Positions 27,572 to 37,000 of a stretch of DNA of 64,000 nt are shown here, in pieces (the first letter of the stretch is position 1; each line of letters begins with the position of its first letter). The stretch lies in contig JACZKP010000026.1 of NCBI GenBank assembly GCA_014860005.1, positions 57,633 to 121,632 on the forward strand. Direction: 5' to 3'. The translations under genes and the position numbers were made by a program. The notes under the pieces are model-generated. The model was not told where the DNA came from, did not search any database, and worked only from the letters and a program-made list of their open reading frames with translations. Source of the DNA: Verrucomicrobiota bacterium. Its GTDB lineage: Bacteria; Verrucomicrobiota; Verrucomicrobiae; Limisphaerales; UBA11358.

Positions 27572-28483
27572 ATGGGCCTATTCTCCAAGTTCAAAGCCGG
27601 GCTGGCCAAAACCCACAACAAGCTGGTTCACGAAATCAAGCGCATCGTCACGCGTTCGCCTAAGCTGACTGGCGAATCGCTTGAAGAACTCGAACAGGCG
27701 CTGATTGCCGCCGACCTCGGTATGGCCGTGACCCAGCAAATCGTGAATGCGGTGAAAAGAGCCTACGAAACCCAGGGCACCACCGGCCACGACGTATTCG
27801 CCGTCGCGCAAGCCGAAGTGGAAATGAACCTCTCGTCCAACAAACCGGATTTGCTCAAAGCACCGAGCGGTCCAACGGTGGTCTCCATCGTTGGCGTCAA
27901 CGGCACCGGCAAAACCACCACGTCCGCCAAGCTCGCACATTACATCCAGTCGCAGCACAAGACCGTATTGCTCGCCGCCTGCGACACCTTTCGCGCCGCC
28001 GCCATCGAACAACTGAAACTCTGGGGCGCGCGGCTCAAGGTCGAAGTCATCGCGAGCGCGTATGGTTCGGATGCCGCATCCGTGGCCCACGACGCCGTCA
28101 CCGCCGCGCAGGCGCGCAAGGCGGATTACCTCTTCATTGACACGGCGGGCCGCCTGCACACCAAGCACAACCTCATGCAGGAGTTGCTCAAGTTGCATCG
28201 CGTCATCGGCAAACAACTGCCCGGCGCGCCGCACGAAGTCCTGCTCGTGCTTGACGGCAGCACCGGCATGAACGCGCTGAACCAGGCGCGCGAATTCAAC
28301 AAAGCCGTGCCGCTCACCGGCCTCATCGTGACCAAGCTCGACGGCACGAGCAAAGGCGGCATGGTGGTGGCGATCCAGAAGGAACTCGGCCTGCCCATCA
28401 AATTCATCGGCCTCGGCGAGCAACCGGACGACCTGCAACCCTTCGACGCCAAACAATTCGCGCAGGCGTTGTTTGAGGAATAG
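27572..28483 (+). CDS. ftsY: Signal recognition particle receptor FtsY
   Basis: A 303-residue protein. The four-helix N domain (MGLFSKFKAGLAKTHNKLV, then LEELEQALIAADLGM) precedes the NG GTPase domain: G1 GVNGTGKTTTSAKLA (about residue 107), ACDTFRAAAIEQLKLW, G3 DTAGRLHTKHNLMQEL, LDGSTGMNALNQA, G4 TKLDGTSKGG and the closing GLGEQPDDLQPF. The acidic A domain of enterobacterial FtsY is absent, as in many bacteria. It is the membrane receptor for ribosome-SRP complexes. The ORF extends upstream to 27320 in a shadow frame, but the ATG at 27572 is the true start. The last 72 bases are repeated at 29097-29168 beyond the Uma2 gene. Confidence 0.96.
   Translation: MGLFSKFKAGLAKTHNKLVHEIKRIVTRSPKLTGESLEELEQALIAADLGMAVTQQIVNAVKRAYETQGTTGHDVFAVAQAEVEMNLSSNKPDLLKAPSGPTVVSIVGVNGTGKTTTSAKLAHYIQSQHKTVLLAACDTFRAAAIEQLKLWGARLKVEVIASAYGSDAASVAHDAVTAAQARKADYLFIDTAGRLHTKHNLMQELLKLHRVIGKQLPGAPHEVLLVLDGSTGMNALNQAREFNKAVPLTGLIVTKLDGTSKGGMVVAIQKELGLPIKFIGLGEQPDDLQPFDAKQFAQALFEE
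28411..28483 (+). repeat. Direct repeat copy A: functional ftsY 3' end
   Basis: This segment is the last 24 codons and stop of ftsY. It matches 29096-29168 in frame; from 28412 on, 66 of 72 bases are identical, including the stop position (TAG here, TGA there). Confidence 0.9.
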
Positions 28484-28528
28484 GAAAAACCGCTTTCACC
28501 AGCGCAGCAAGTCCGCTACCTTGCCAGC

Positions 28529-29083
28529 GTGAACGCAGTTCTTGAAAACCTGGATAAAGTCTGGACGTACGAGGACTATCTGGCTCTCAACGACGACACG
28601 GTTTTCGAAATCATCAATGGCAAAGCGATTATGTCTCCTGCCCCGGAACTCTTCCATCAACGTTGGGCCCGCGGCATTTTTCTGGCAATTCAGCAACACG
28701 TCGAAGCCCGCAAGCTGGGCGAGGTGTTCTTTGCGCCGGTGGATGTCATCCTGGATGAAAAGAACGTCGTTCAGCCCGACCTTGTTTTCGTCTCCACCGC
28801 CAACGCGGGTTTGCTGGAACGCCGCGGCGTCATGGGCACGCCCGATCTCGTCGTGGAAATCATTTCTCCGACCAGCCTTCGCCGTGACCGCTACGACAAG
28901 CGCGAATTGTATGCGCGCTTCGGGGTAAAAGAGTTTTGGCTCGCCGACGTCGCCAACCGCTCCGTCGAGATTCTTTCACTTCAAGCAGGTAGTTACCAAT
29001 TGGTTTCCTGCGCCACAAACAAGGGGAAAATCCACTCCGAAATCCTGTCTGGACTTGAACTCGACCTTGCCACGCTTGGCTGA
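28529..29083 (+). CDS. Uma2-family (PD-(D/E)XK nuclease-fold) protein
   Basis: A 184-residue protein with a GTG start at 28529. Family motifs are WTYEDYLALNDDTVFEIING at the N-terminus, APVDVILDEKNVVQPDLVFV, then GTPDLVVEIISPTSLRRDR, DKRELYARFGVKEFWLAD and a C-terminal LSGLELDL. The Asp in PDLVVEI and the downstream Glu and Lys correspond to the PD-(D/E)XK nuclease core (DUF820/Uma2). Uma2 proteins are expanded in cyanobacteria and other bacteria, with unproven function. It lies 45 bp after ftsY, and a second ftsY 3' end follows 12 bp after its stop, so the gene is bracketed by direct repeats like a mobile cassette. Confidence 0.9.
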   Translation: MNAVLENLDKVWTYEDYLALNDDTVFEIINGKAIMSPAPELFHQRWARGIFLAIQQHVEARKLGEVFFAPVDVILDEKNVVQPDLVFVSTANAGLLERRGVMGTPDLVVEIISPTSLRRDRYDKRELYARFGVKEFWLADVANRSVEILSLQAGSYQLVSCATNKGKIHSEILSGLELDLATLG

Positions 29084-29095
29084 GTGCCCTCGCAA

Positions 29096-29168
29096 TCTCG
29101 GTGAGCAGCCGGACGACTTGCAACCCTTCGACGCCAAACAATTCGCGCAGGGGTTGTTTGAGGAATGA
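29096..29168 (+). repeat. Direct repeat copy B: orphan ftsY 3' end
   Basis: The segment encodes the same C-terminal peptide as ftsY (LGEQPDDLQPFDAKQFAQ, then GLFEE and TGA) in frame but with no upstream gene. Four of the six differences from copy A lie before the stop; three are synonymous and one changes Ala to Gly. This suggests divergence under coding constraint, or descent from a different ftsY allele. Confidence 0.9.
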
Positions 29169-29283
29169 TACTCAGTTTGCCGTAGCGGTGCTGGGCTGTG
29201 TGGGACAACCGAAGTTTCCCCGCAAAACGGCTGGCGATTTCCGGCGAGAATGATATTGAATCCGTGCGACAATTGACTGGCGT

Positions 29284-29454
29284 ATGAAAACCAACGGACA
29301 CCGCACCCGCAAATCACGCAAAGCCCCGGCCTTCGTCGCTCGCGCCGAACGCGCCCTGCGCCGAGCCGCGGACAATGTCAAAACCCAGCACCGCGCCCTC
29401 GGCCTGCCTGTCCTCGTGTGGCAGAACGGCAAAGTGGTGGAAAAACCAGCGTGA
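29284..29454 (+). CDS. Small basic hypothetical protein (56 residues)
   Basis: A short ORF starting MKTNGHRTRKSRKAPAF, with an arginine/alanine-rich helix (ARAERALRRAADN) and the C-terminal tail GLPVLVWQNGKVVEKPA. The tail (LPLxVWxxGKVVExxP) looks like one I associate with short conserved proteins of unknown function near toxin-antitoxin or mobile regions, but I cannot name a family. It lies downstream of the Uma2 cassette and the orphan ftsY end. Confidence 0.55.
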   Translation: MKTNGHRTRKSRKAPAFVARAERALRRAADNVKTQHRALGLPVLVWQNGKVVEKPA

Positions 29455-29568
29455 GAGCGGAGTCGAAGGAGTTCGCGGAGAAAGGCGCAGGGGTTTACGT
29501 GAAAGCGTAACTTTTCCGTGTCCGGAAAAAATTATGATAACTGACGAGACCAAGAAGGCGCAACGTAA

Positions 29569-30105
29569 CGTAAAAACCGACGCATCTTCGTCTCAAACTC
29601 TGGCAACAACCGAATTTACCAGTTCACAGAGGATGGCACTCGTCACCTGTTTGCGATTCCCGGTGGCCTGAGCACTCCGAGAGGCATCGCGTTCGACAGT
29701 GCGGGCATGCTGTACGTTGCGAACTCGGGTAATGGTACAATTCAATGGTTCACGCCAGCGGAGCTGGGAACGGTCATCCCGGGAACAGTCATCGTCAGCA
29801 ACTTGACCTCGCCAACGTCCATTGCCATTTACCCCGGCCTGGGGCTTTGGAAAACACCCTCCGCGTTGAGCAAACCAACGGTCTTGCCAGGTAGCGTGTT
29901 TCAATTCAGTTTCAACCACATGGTAGGAACAAGTTTCAGCGTGTTAGCTTCAACGAATCCGTCTGTGTCACCCAACGCCTGGACCGAGCTTGGGCACGTC
30001 ACAGAAATTTGGCCCGGTCAGTTTCAATTCACCGATTTGCAGGCGACGAACTTCTCAAAACGTCTTTACCGCGTTCGGGTAAATAGTCGGCGCACGGAGG
30101 CATGA
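29569..30105 (+). pseudogene. 5'-truncated NHL/beta-propeller protein remnant
   Basis: After a TAA at 29566 the frame is open for 178 residues. It starts mid-propeller (RIFVSNSGNNRIYQFTEDG, then TPRGIAFDSAGMLYVANSG), continues with a second blade (GTIQWFTP), and ends in the C-terminal domain typical of exported Verrucomicrobia proteins (FSVLASTNPSVSPNAWTELG, ending KRLYRVRVN). There is no start codon or signal peptide at the front, so only the 3' end of a secreted propeller protein remains. The ATG at 29707 is internal. The upstream junction borders the insertion hotspot. Confidence 0.65.
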
Positions 30106-30186
30106 CTGCATGGAAGCAAAGGCGGATGTGCCGCCGGAAAACTTCCTTTGCAGATTGTTCGGGAAGCGTAAGCTTCGGAACAATTC

Positions 30187-33100
30187 ATGTTCGGGTTCAT
30201 GGCAAAGGCTGGTTCCGGTGCCGGCAAAGTGATTCGGGCCGCAGTGTGCGGGGGTCTGCTGTTTGCGTTCACACTGCGCGCCGCGGAGGATTTTTCCCTG
30301 GCGCAAGGATTGGTGGTGCGGACCTGGGGCACGGAAGCGGGCCTGCCCCAGAACACCGTCAGCGCCATCGTGCAAACGCGCGAAGGCTATCTGTGGCTGG
30401 CGACGCGCGAGGGGTTGGCGCGGTTTGACGGGCTGCGTTTCACGGTGTTTGGCCTGCGCGAGGGGTTGGAGAGCGTGGCGGTCCAAACACTTCTTGAAGA
30501 CCGGCAAGGAATCCTCTGGATCGGAACGGACGGCGGCGGACTGAGCCGGTTGGTCGCGGGACGCATCGAGACAGTCCCGTTGCCGCCACTGGGGGCGGGC
30601 GGCGACAGCATCAACGCGCTGGCTGAAGATGCGCAAGGCCGGCTCTGGGTCGGCACGCGTGCGGGTCTGGTGGTTTGGGAACAGGACCGGTTTGTGCCGG
30701 TGGAAGCGCTGGCTGAACTGAGCCGGACGAGCATTTACGCACTGTTGGCGGGCCGCGATGGCACGATGTGGATTGCCACGGCGGTCGCGGGCCTTTTCGA
30801 GTTTCGGAACAACCAACTCGCAAAGTGTGAAAACCCGCCGGACATCCAGCGCATCGCCGCCTACTGCCTGCTGGAAGACCAACAGGGCCGGCTCTGGGCC
30901 AGCATCGGCAACGGCATGTTGTTGTGCCGCCAGAATGGTCAATGGCGCATCTATACCCAGGAGGACGGCGTGCCCTACGCTTATGTCACGTGCATGACCG
31001 AGGCGGCGGACGGCACGGTTTGGGTGGGTTCCGTGGATGAAGGAATCCATTGCCTGCGCGGCGAACGATTCATCGCCATCACCAGCGAACCGGTGCAATT
31101 GTCAAAAGCGATTCGGGCCTTGCGATTTGATCGGGAGGGGAATCTGTGGGTCGGCACGCGCACCAGCGGCCTGGGCCGGTTGAATGAACGCAAGCTGATC
31201 GCGGTGGGCGCAGCGCAGGGCTTGACCAATGATTTCACGCGCTCCGTCGCCGAAACCGCCGACGGCACGCTCTGGGTCGGCACCACCGGCGGCGGACTGT
31301 ATCACGGCGGCGTAAATGGATTCGAACCTTTCGGGACGGGAGGTGTGTTCCGGTTTTATTCGGTGGTGGAATCGGTGTTGGCCGCGCGCGACGGAAGTTT
31401 GTGGTGGGGCGGGGCGCGAGCGTTGTTGCGCTGGAAGGACGGTGAACTGGCAGGTTGTTACACCAACCTTCCCTGGATACGCGAAGCGCTGGTCACCGCG
31501 TTGTGTGAGGATCGGCAGAATGGATTGTGGATTGGCACCTCGTTGGGACGGCTGGTGCATTTTGACGGCAGCCAGTTTGTCGAGTTTCCGCAGGGCGTCG
31601 CACGAGGGCCGGTGACTGCGCTGGTGCAACAACCGGATGGCGTTCTCTGGGTCGGCTCCCTCGCGGGCGGCTTGAAGCGCGTGCGCACCGGTAGCGAAGC
31701 GGTTGAGTCCGTCACCAATGGCTTGTTTAACGCCGCCATTCGCACCCTGTATCGGGAAGCGGATGGCACGCTCTGGATCGGCACAGCCGGCGGCGGCTTG
31801 AGTCGCTGGTGGGACGGACAGGTGATCAATTTCACTTCCGAGCAAGGTCTCGGGGCGGACACGATCTCGCAGATTCTGGAGGATGATGAAGGCGATCTCT
31901 GGCTGGGGTGCAGCCGCGGCATTCTTCGGGTCAGCAAACACCATTTGAATGAATTGGCCGCCGGGCAGCGGGCCTTCGTTCACCCGCGCAGCTTTGGATT
32001 GAGCGACGGAATGCCGGTGGAGGAATGTTCCAGTGGATTTTACCCGGCCGGGTTGAAGCTGCGCTCCGGCCTGCTCTGTTTCTCCACCGTCCGGGGACTC
32101 GTGTTCATCAATCCAAAAGCACAGGAAGCCTACCAGCGTCCGCCCATCATGTTGCTGGAGGAAATGGTGGTGGATGGACAGGCGCTGCGTCCAGCAGCCA
32201 CCGGCGACGCGCGCAATGGCGGCCCTTCGCAGTTGCACTTGAGAATTCCTCCGGGCCGGCGCGACGTGGAAATCAATTACACGGGCTTGAGCTTCGCGTC
32301 GCCGGAGAAAGTCCGCTTCCGCTACCGCCTGGATCGTTATGATGGCGATTGGATCGAAGCCGGTGGACGCCGCACGGCTTACTACTCGCGACTGCCACCG
32401 GGCGAGTTCACGTTCCGCGTCATGGCCTGCAACGCCGATACGGTTTGGAGTCCGGAAACCACGCTGGCCGTCACGGTGCAACCGTATCTGTGGCAGACCA
32501 GTTGGTTCCTGGCGCTGGCCACGCTGGCCGGGATCGGTTTGTTTGCCGGCCTGCTGCGATTCGTCGAGCGCCGGAAATACCGGCGGCGACTGGCGTTGCT
32601 CGAAACCCGCCATGCCGTGGAACGCGAGCGCCTGCGCATCTCGCAAGACATGCACGATCACATCGGCGGCATGTTGACCCAGGTTTCCCAGTTGAGCGAT
32701 CTGGGACAAACCGCGGCGGCGCCGGCGGACTCGCACGGACATTTCGAGCGCATCGGCACCCAAGCCCGGGCCGCCGTGCAGTCGCTGGACGAAATCGTCT
32801 GGGCGACCAATCCCAAAAACGACAACCTCCCGCGATTCGCCGATTATGTGAGCCGGTATGCCGATGAGTTCTTCGAGAACAGCCGCGTGCGGTGCTGGCA
32901 GGAGATACCACCGGGTCTGCCGCATTTACCGCTGCGCGCCGACGTGCGCCACAACGTGTTTCTCGCGCTCAAGGAGGCGTTGAACAACGTGCTCAAACAT
33001 TCGGATGCCACCCAACTTTGGCTGCGGTTGACGCTGGACGAGGAGGCGGTACGACTCGAAGTGGAAGACAACGGCTGCGGCTTTACCCCGGACCAAACCA

Positions 33101-33243
33101 CCACCGGCGGCAACGGAGTCGAGAACATGAAGTCGCGACTTGTGGAGTGCGGGGGACGCACTGAATTGCTCAGTGAACCCGGCCGCGGCACGAGAATTTG
33201 CTTCCGCTTTCCCCGCCCGCCCGCAACCGAGCCGGCCACCTAA
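30187..33243 (+). CDS. Two-component sensor histidine kinase (Reg_prop/Y_Y_Y/HisKA_3)
   Basis: A 1018-residue protein. The signal peptide is around VIRAAVCGGLLFAFTLRA. About fourteen Reg_prop blades follow (for example EGYLWLATREGLARFDG and GILWIGTDGGGLSRL), making two seven-bladed propellers, then a Y_Y_Y domain (VRFRYRLDRYDGDWIEAGG), a membrane helix (about 774-794), the HisKA_3 H-box SQDMHDHIGGMLTQV (about 821), N-box ALKEALNNVLKHS and G-boxes EDNGCGFTP and GNGVENMKSRL. The periplasmic propellers probably bind a polymer or sugar and signal to the next gene, a NarL-type regulator starting 38 bp downstream. Starts at 30187 or 30199 are both possible. Confidence 0.93.
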   Translation: MFGFMAKAGSGAGKVIRAAVCGGLLFAFTLRAAEDFSLAQGLVVRTWGTEAGLPQNTVSAIVQTREGYLWLATREGLARFDGLRFTVFGLREGLESVAVQTLLEDRQGILWIGTDGGGLSRLVAGRIETVPLPPLGAGGDSINALAEDAQGRLWVGTRAGLVVWEQDRFVPVEALAELSRTSIYALLAGRDGTMWIATAVAGLFEFRNNQLAKCENPPDIQRIAAYCLLEDQQGRLWASIGNGMLLCRQNGQWRIYTQEDGVPYAYVTCMTEAADGTVWVGSVDEGIHCLRGERFIAITSEPVQLSKAIRALRFDREGNLWVGTRTSGLGRLNERKLIAVGAAQGLTNDFTRSVAETADGTLWVGTTGGGLYHGGVNGFEPFGTGGVFRFYSVVESVLAARDGSLWWGGARALLRWKDGELAGCYTNLPWIREALVTALCEDRQNGLWIGTSLGRLVHFDGSQFVEFPQGVARGPVTALVQQPDGVLWVGSLAGGLKRVRTGSEAVESVTNGLFNAAIRTLYREADGTLWIGTAGGGLSRWWDGQVINFTSEQGLGADTISQILEDDEGDLWLGCSRGILRVSKHHLNELAAGQRAFVHPRSFGLSDGMPVEECSSGFYPAGLKLRSGLLCFSTVRGLVFINPKAQEAYQRPPIMLLEEMVVDGQALRPAATGDARNGGPSQLHLRIPPGRRDVEINYTGLSFASPEKVRFRYRLDRYDGDWIEAGGRRTAYYSRLPPGEFTFRVMACNADTVWSPETTLAVTVQPYLWQTSWFLALATLAGIGLFAGLLRFVERRKYRRRLALLETRHAVERERLRISQDMHDHIGGMLTQVSQLSDLGQTAAAPADSHGHFERIGTQARAAVQSLDEIVWATNPKNDNLPRFADYVSRYADEFFENSRVRCWQEIPPGLPHLPLRADVRHNVFLALKEALNNVLKHSDATQLWLRLTLDEEAVRLEVEDNGCGFTPDQTTTGGNGVENMKSRLVECGGRTELLSEPGRGTRICFRFPRPPATEPAT

Positions 33244-33281
33244 CCCGAATGTGGTATGGCGCGGAATCCCCTCCAGCAATT

Positions 33282-33950
33282 ATGAATACACCCCGCCGAG
33301 TGAACAAAATCATCCAAGTGGCACTGGTCGAGGACGACGCCGGGGTGCGGGCCAATCTGGCCGCGATCCTGAACGGCGCGCCGGGATTTCATTGTCAGGC
33401 CGCATATCCGGAAGGTCACGCGGCGCTGAAGGGAATACCGGCCCATCGTCCGGACGTGGTGCTCATGGACATCAATCTGCCGGGGATGCTCGGGCCGGAA
33501 TGTGTGCGCCAACTCAAGACGTTGGCGCCCGGGTTGCCGGTGCTCATGCTCACGGTGTACGACGACAGTGAACAGGTGTTCAAATCCTTGATGGCCGGGG
33601 CGACGGGTTATCTGCTGAAGCGCACGCCCAAGGAAAAACTGTTGGAGGCCATTCGTGAAGTGCATAACGGCGGCGCACCGATGTCCCGCCAGGTTGCGCG
33701 CCGCGTGGTGCAGTTCTTCCAGGAAATAGACCAGATGCCCGCCACCACACAGCGGGCGCCGGAAATTGCCACCCTGACCGAACGGGAACAGCAGGTACTG
33801 GCCAGTCTGGCCAAGGGGCATATCTACAAGGAAATCGCCGATCTGCTGAACATCAGTTTTGAAACGGTGCGCACGCACGTGCGCAGCATCTACGAAAAGC
33901 TCCACGTCCACAGCCGGACCGAGGCCGTGCTGAAATACCTGGGCAGGTAG
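33282..33950 (+). CDS. NarL/FixJ-type response regulator
   Basis: A 222-residue regulator paired with the preceding kinase. The receiver has VALVEDDAGVRANLAAIL, the acceptor Asp in VVLMDINLPGMLG, Thr in MLTVYDD and Lys in GYLLKRTPKEKL. The C-terminal LuxR HTH is LTEREQQVLASLAKGHIYKE, then SFETVRTHVRSIYEKLHVHS. The ATG at 33282 begins just before the receiver; the longer ORF overlaps the kinase end. It is followed by a strong bidirectional terminator. Confidence 0.93.
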   Translation: MNTPRRVNKIIQVALVEDDAGVRANLAAILNGAPGFHCQAAYPEGHAALKGIPAHRPDVVLMDINLPGMLGPECVRQLKTLAPGLPVLMLTVYDDSEQVFKSLMAGATGYLLKRTPKEKLLEAIREVHNGGAPMSRQVARRVVQFFQEIDQMPATTQRAPEIATLTEREQQVLASLAKGHIYKEIADLLNISFETVRTHVRSIYEKLHVHSRTEAVLKYLGR

Positions 33951-34026
33951 CACGTCGCGCCAGCGGCTCCGCAGTCACCTTGCCCTGAACCACCTATCGG
34001 AGCGCGGATTCACTACTTGAAAAGCA

Positions 34027-34056
34027 GCAGGGCCGGGATTGCTCCCGGCCCTGCTT
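34027..34056. terminator. Bidirectional rho-independent terminator
   Basis: AGCAGGGCCGGGA (34027-34039) pairs perfectly with TCCCGGCCCTGCT (34044-34056) around a TTGC loop. An A-rich left flank (GAAAAG) and T-rich right flank (TGTT) allow use from both sides. It lies between the convergent response-regulator and LamG genes. Confidence 0.85.
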
Positions 34057-34075
34057 GTTCAGTTGGACAATGATT

Positions 34076-37000
34076 CTACAGCTTCACGCGGTAGAACTTG
34101 TTGCCGGTCCCCACCGTGACTTTGTAATAGGGTGCGGAGGCGCCAACCACTGGCGTGTAAGGGCCGCCCACGTTATCGGCGGATTCCAGTGTGCCGGTTT
34201 CCCAGATCAGTTCCAGTTCGCCGCCGATTTTCTCAACCGTAAGCGACACCGGCCCGTAGGTATCGAAGCTCCGGCCCTGCAATCCCGCCGCATAGAGCGC
34301 GGTGGCTTCCGTGGGACTCAACACGCGCCGCCAGATGCCCAGGTCGTCAATGTCCGCCTCGCCATTCTCCTGATAGACTCCCGTGGCATCCTGGCCAATC
34401 GTGAACGGTGAGCCGCTGTCCATGTTGCCCACCGCTACGATGGAGCGCGTATCCACGACCACTCCGTCCAGGTAGGTAACCGCATTGCCCGTGCGGTGGA
34501 ACGTATGGACCAGGCTGTGCCAGTTGCCGTCGTTAATGGTGTTGTCCGGGCCGTAGAGGCCCACGGACGTTGTATCGCTGCCAAGGTAGTAAGACCACCC
34601 ACCCAGTTTGTAGGAAGGGGCAAAGGTCAGGCCGAACAAACCGTAGGAACCGGCGGAAGTGCAAAGGAATGGCAAATCGCCGGGCAGGCCCGTGAATTTC
34701 ACCCAATAGGCGACCGAGAAGCTGGTGTCGTAACCAAACTGCAGGTCGGTCGTTGCGGGGACGGTGACGTAGTTGTAGGTACCGGTTTCAATAACGGTGT
34801 TATAGCGCAGGGCGTTGCCCACCTTGCCGGGAACAAAGGTTGGCGTGCCCACGATCGTGCCGTTGTTGCCACGGCCAGAGGAGTCCTGGACGTTGTCATT
34901 GAACTTCAGATGCACCACCAACTCGTTGGTCAGGTTGGCAAACGTCGGTGGCGCCAGCACGGTCAGCGTGGCTGGCTGGCTGTTGGCGAAACCTTGCGCA
35001 TTTGTGATGCCCACGGTGTAAGATCCAGCATCGCTGTAATAGACAGCCGTCAGAGTCAGGGTCTTGCTGGTGGCGCCCGGAATGTTCGCACCATTAAGCT
35101 TCCACTGATAGGTCATGGGCGCGGCGCCGATGGTTCCAACAGTCAAACTAGCCGTCTGGCCGGCGAACGCCGTCTGCGAGGCCGGTTGGGTCACAATCGC
35201 CGGCGGTGTGGGGCCGGTGATGCCCATCAGCGACAAGTTGGTGATCTCGTCCGGCGAGAGCGCGCGTTTGTAGATGGCCACTTCGTCAATATCACCCACC
35301 AGCGGCCGGTCGGTGCGGTCGCGGCCCAGGAAGAGCGGATCGCTCAGCGCGGTCACGCCATGCCCTGTATTGTTCGTTGCGGAAACCAAGCCGTTTCCGT
35401 CATTCATGTAGAGCGTCCCCCGGCCCGGCTCGACCACCAGGGCCAGGAATGTCCAGGTATTGAGCGGAACCGTAATGCCGGAGGCGAAGCCCCATTGTCC
35501 GCCGTCCCAGTGATAACGCAATTCACCAGTGGAGCGAATATCCAGACCGGAAGCGTTGTCGCCACGAGTAAAGACCACGCCGGACAGATCGTCATCGTAG
35601 CCCGTGAGGTTTACCCACGCGGTGAAGGTGACGGTGTTGGTATTCCAATTGAGCGGCGCTGCGGTGACCCAACCGTCCGTGCCGTTCAATCGGCGCGCAA
35701 CGTTGCCCGCTTCAAATCCCGGTCGTGCCGGCGGACGTGGTCCATCCACGCCATTGACAACCGAGGCGCTGTTGGTGCCATTGAGCCCGCCCGCATAGTC
35801 AAAGGCAATGGTGCCCGAGGTTTCGTCTAACCGCCAGTAAGCTTCCGGTTGACCCGCCATGACCACGGCAGCGTAATTGGCAGCCGGTTGCACGGTCAGG
35901 GAAGCAACGGTGGTGATGTTGGTGCCGTAAGGATTCACGAGCACGGCCCGATAATCACCCGCATCAGCGGCGGTGATTCCGGCAATGGTGTAACTGGCAG
36001 TGGTCGCGCCAGGAATGTCGGTTGTGCCTTTCTGCCACTGATAGGTGAGGGGGACGCTACCGCCGGCCGAAACACTGAAGGTAATCTTGCCGCCTTCGAA
36101 GCGCGTGCCGCCTTCGGGTTGGGCAAAGATAACCGGCGGGCCGGCCACCACATTGATCACCGAGACAGAGCTGGTCACGGAGTTAGCTCCGTAAGTCACC
36201 ACCACGTCATAATTGCCGGAATCTCCGGTCCCAACATTATTGAGGGTCAGGGTGGGACTGTTGGCGCCGACGTTGCCGCCGTTCTTCCGCCACTGATAAT
36301 TCACTGGGCCGCTGGCAAGGCCATAAGCGCTGAAGCTAATCGTCATGCCTTCATACAATGGATCCGCAGGTGTGCGCGTCACCAGCGGAATGGCCGGCGT
36401 CGCCGAGTAGAAGAGATTGGAAATGGTCGTCGCATCCAGCGCGGTACCGAAAAGCGCCACTTCATCAAGGTTTCCTTTCACCATGCGGGTGCCGCTGGTG
36501 CCGTCACGTCCGATTTGCAACGGCCCCCCGCTGAAGTCATGCAACCCATGCCCACCCGTGCGCGTGGCTGATCTGAGGCCGTTGGTGGAACCGATGTAGA
36601 TCGTGGCCTCAGTCGGAGAAACCGACACGGCCGCAAACGTCCAAACACCATCGGGAATGAAAAAGTCCGCCCCGGGATTGTAACTGTAAGTCGCGGCATC
36701 GTCATTCCACACGTAGCCCAGCCGATTATTGAAGTCCACGACCAAGCCGGTGGCCGGCGAACCGGCGGCGCGCTGCAACATGATGGGCGAGGCATTGACC
36801 TGGTTGCCATCGCGTTTGATCCAGCCAACGATGGTGGCTGTGTCGGTGGCGGTCGCGAAGCCGGGGACGCTGATGTAGCTATTGACCGCACTGAAAGCCG
36901 CCGACTTGTTGTCGGTTTCGAAGCCAGCGAATTGAGCTTTCACCGGCCCGGCCGCCCCGGAACTCGCACCGCCAACGTAGGTGCCGTTTTGCGCGCTGCC

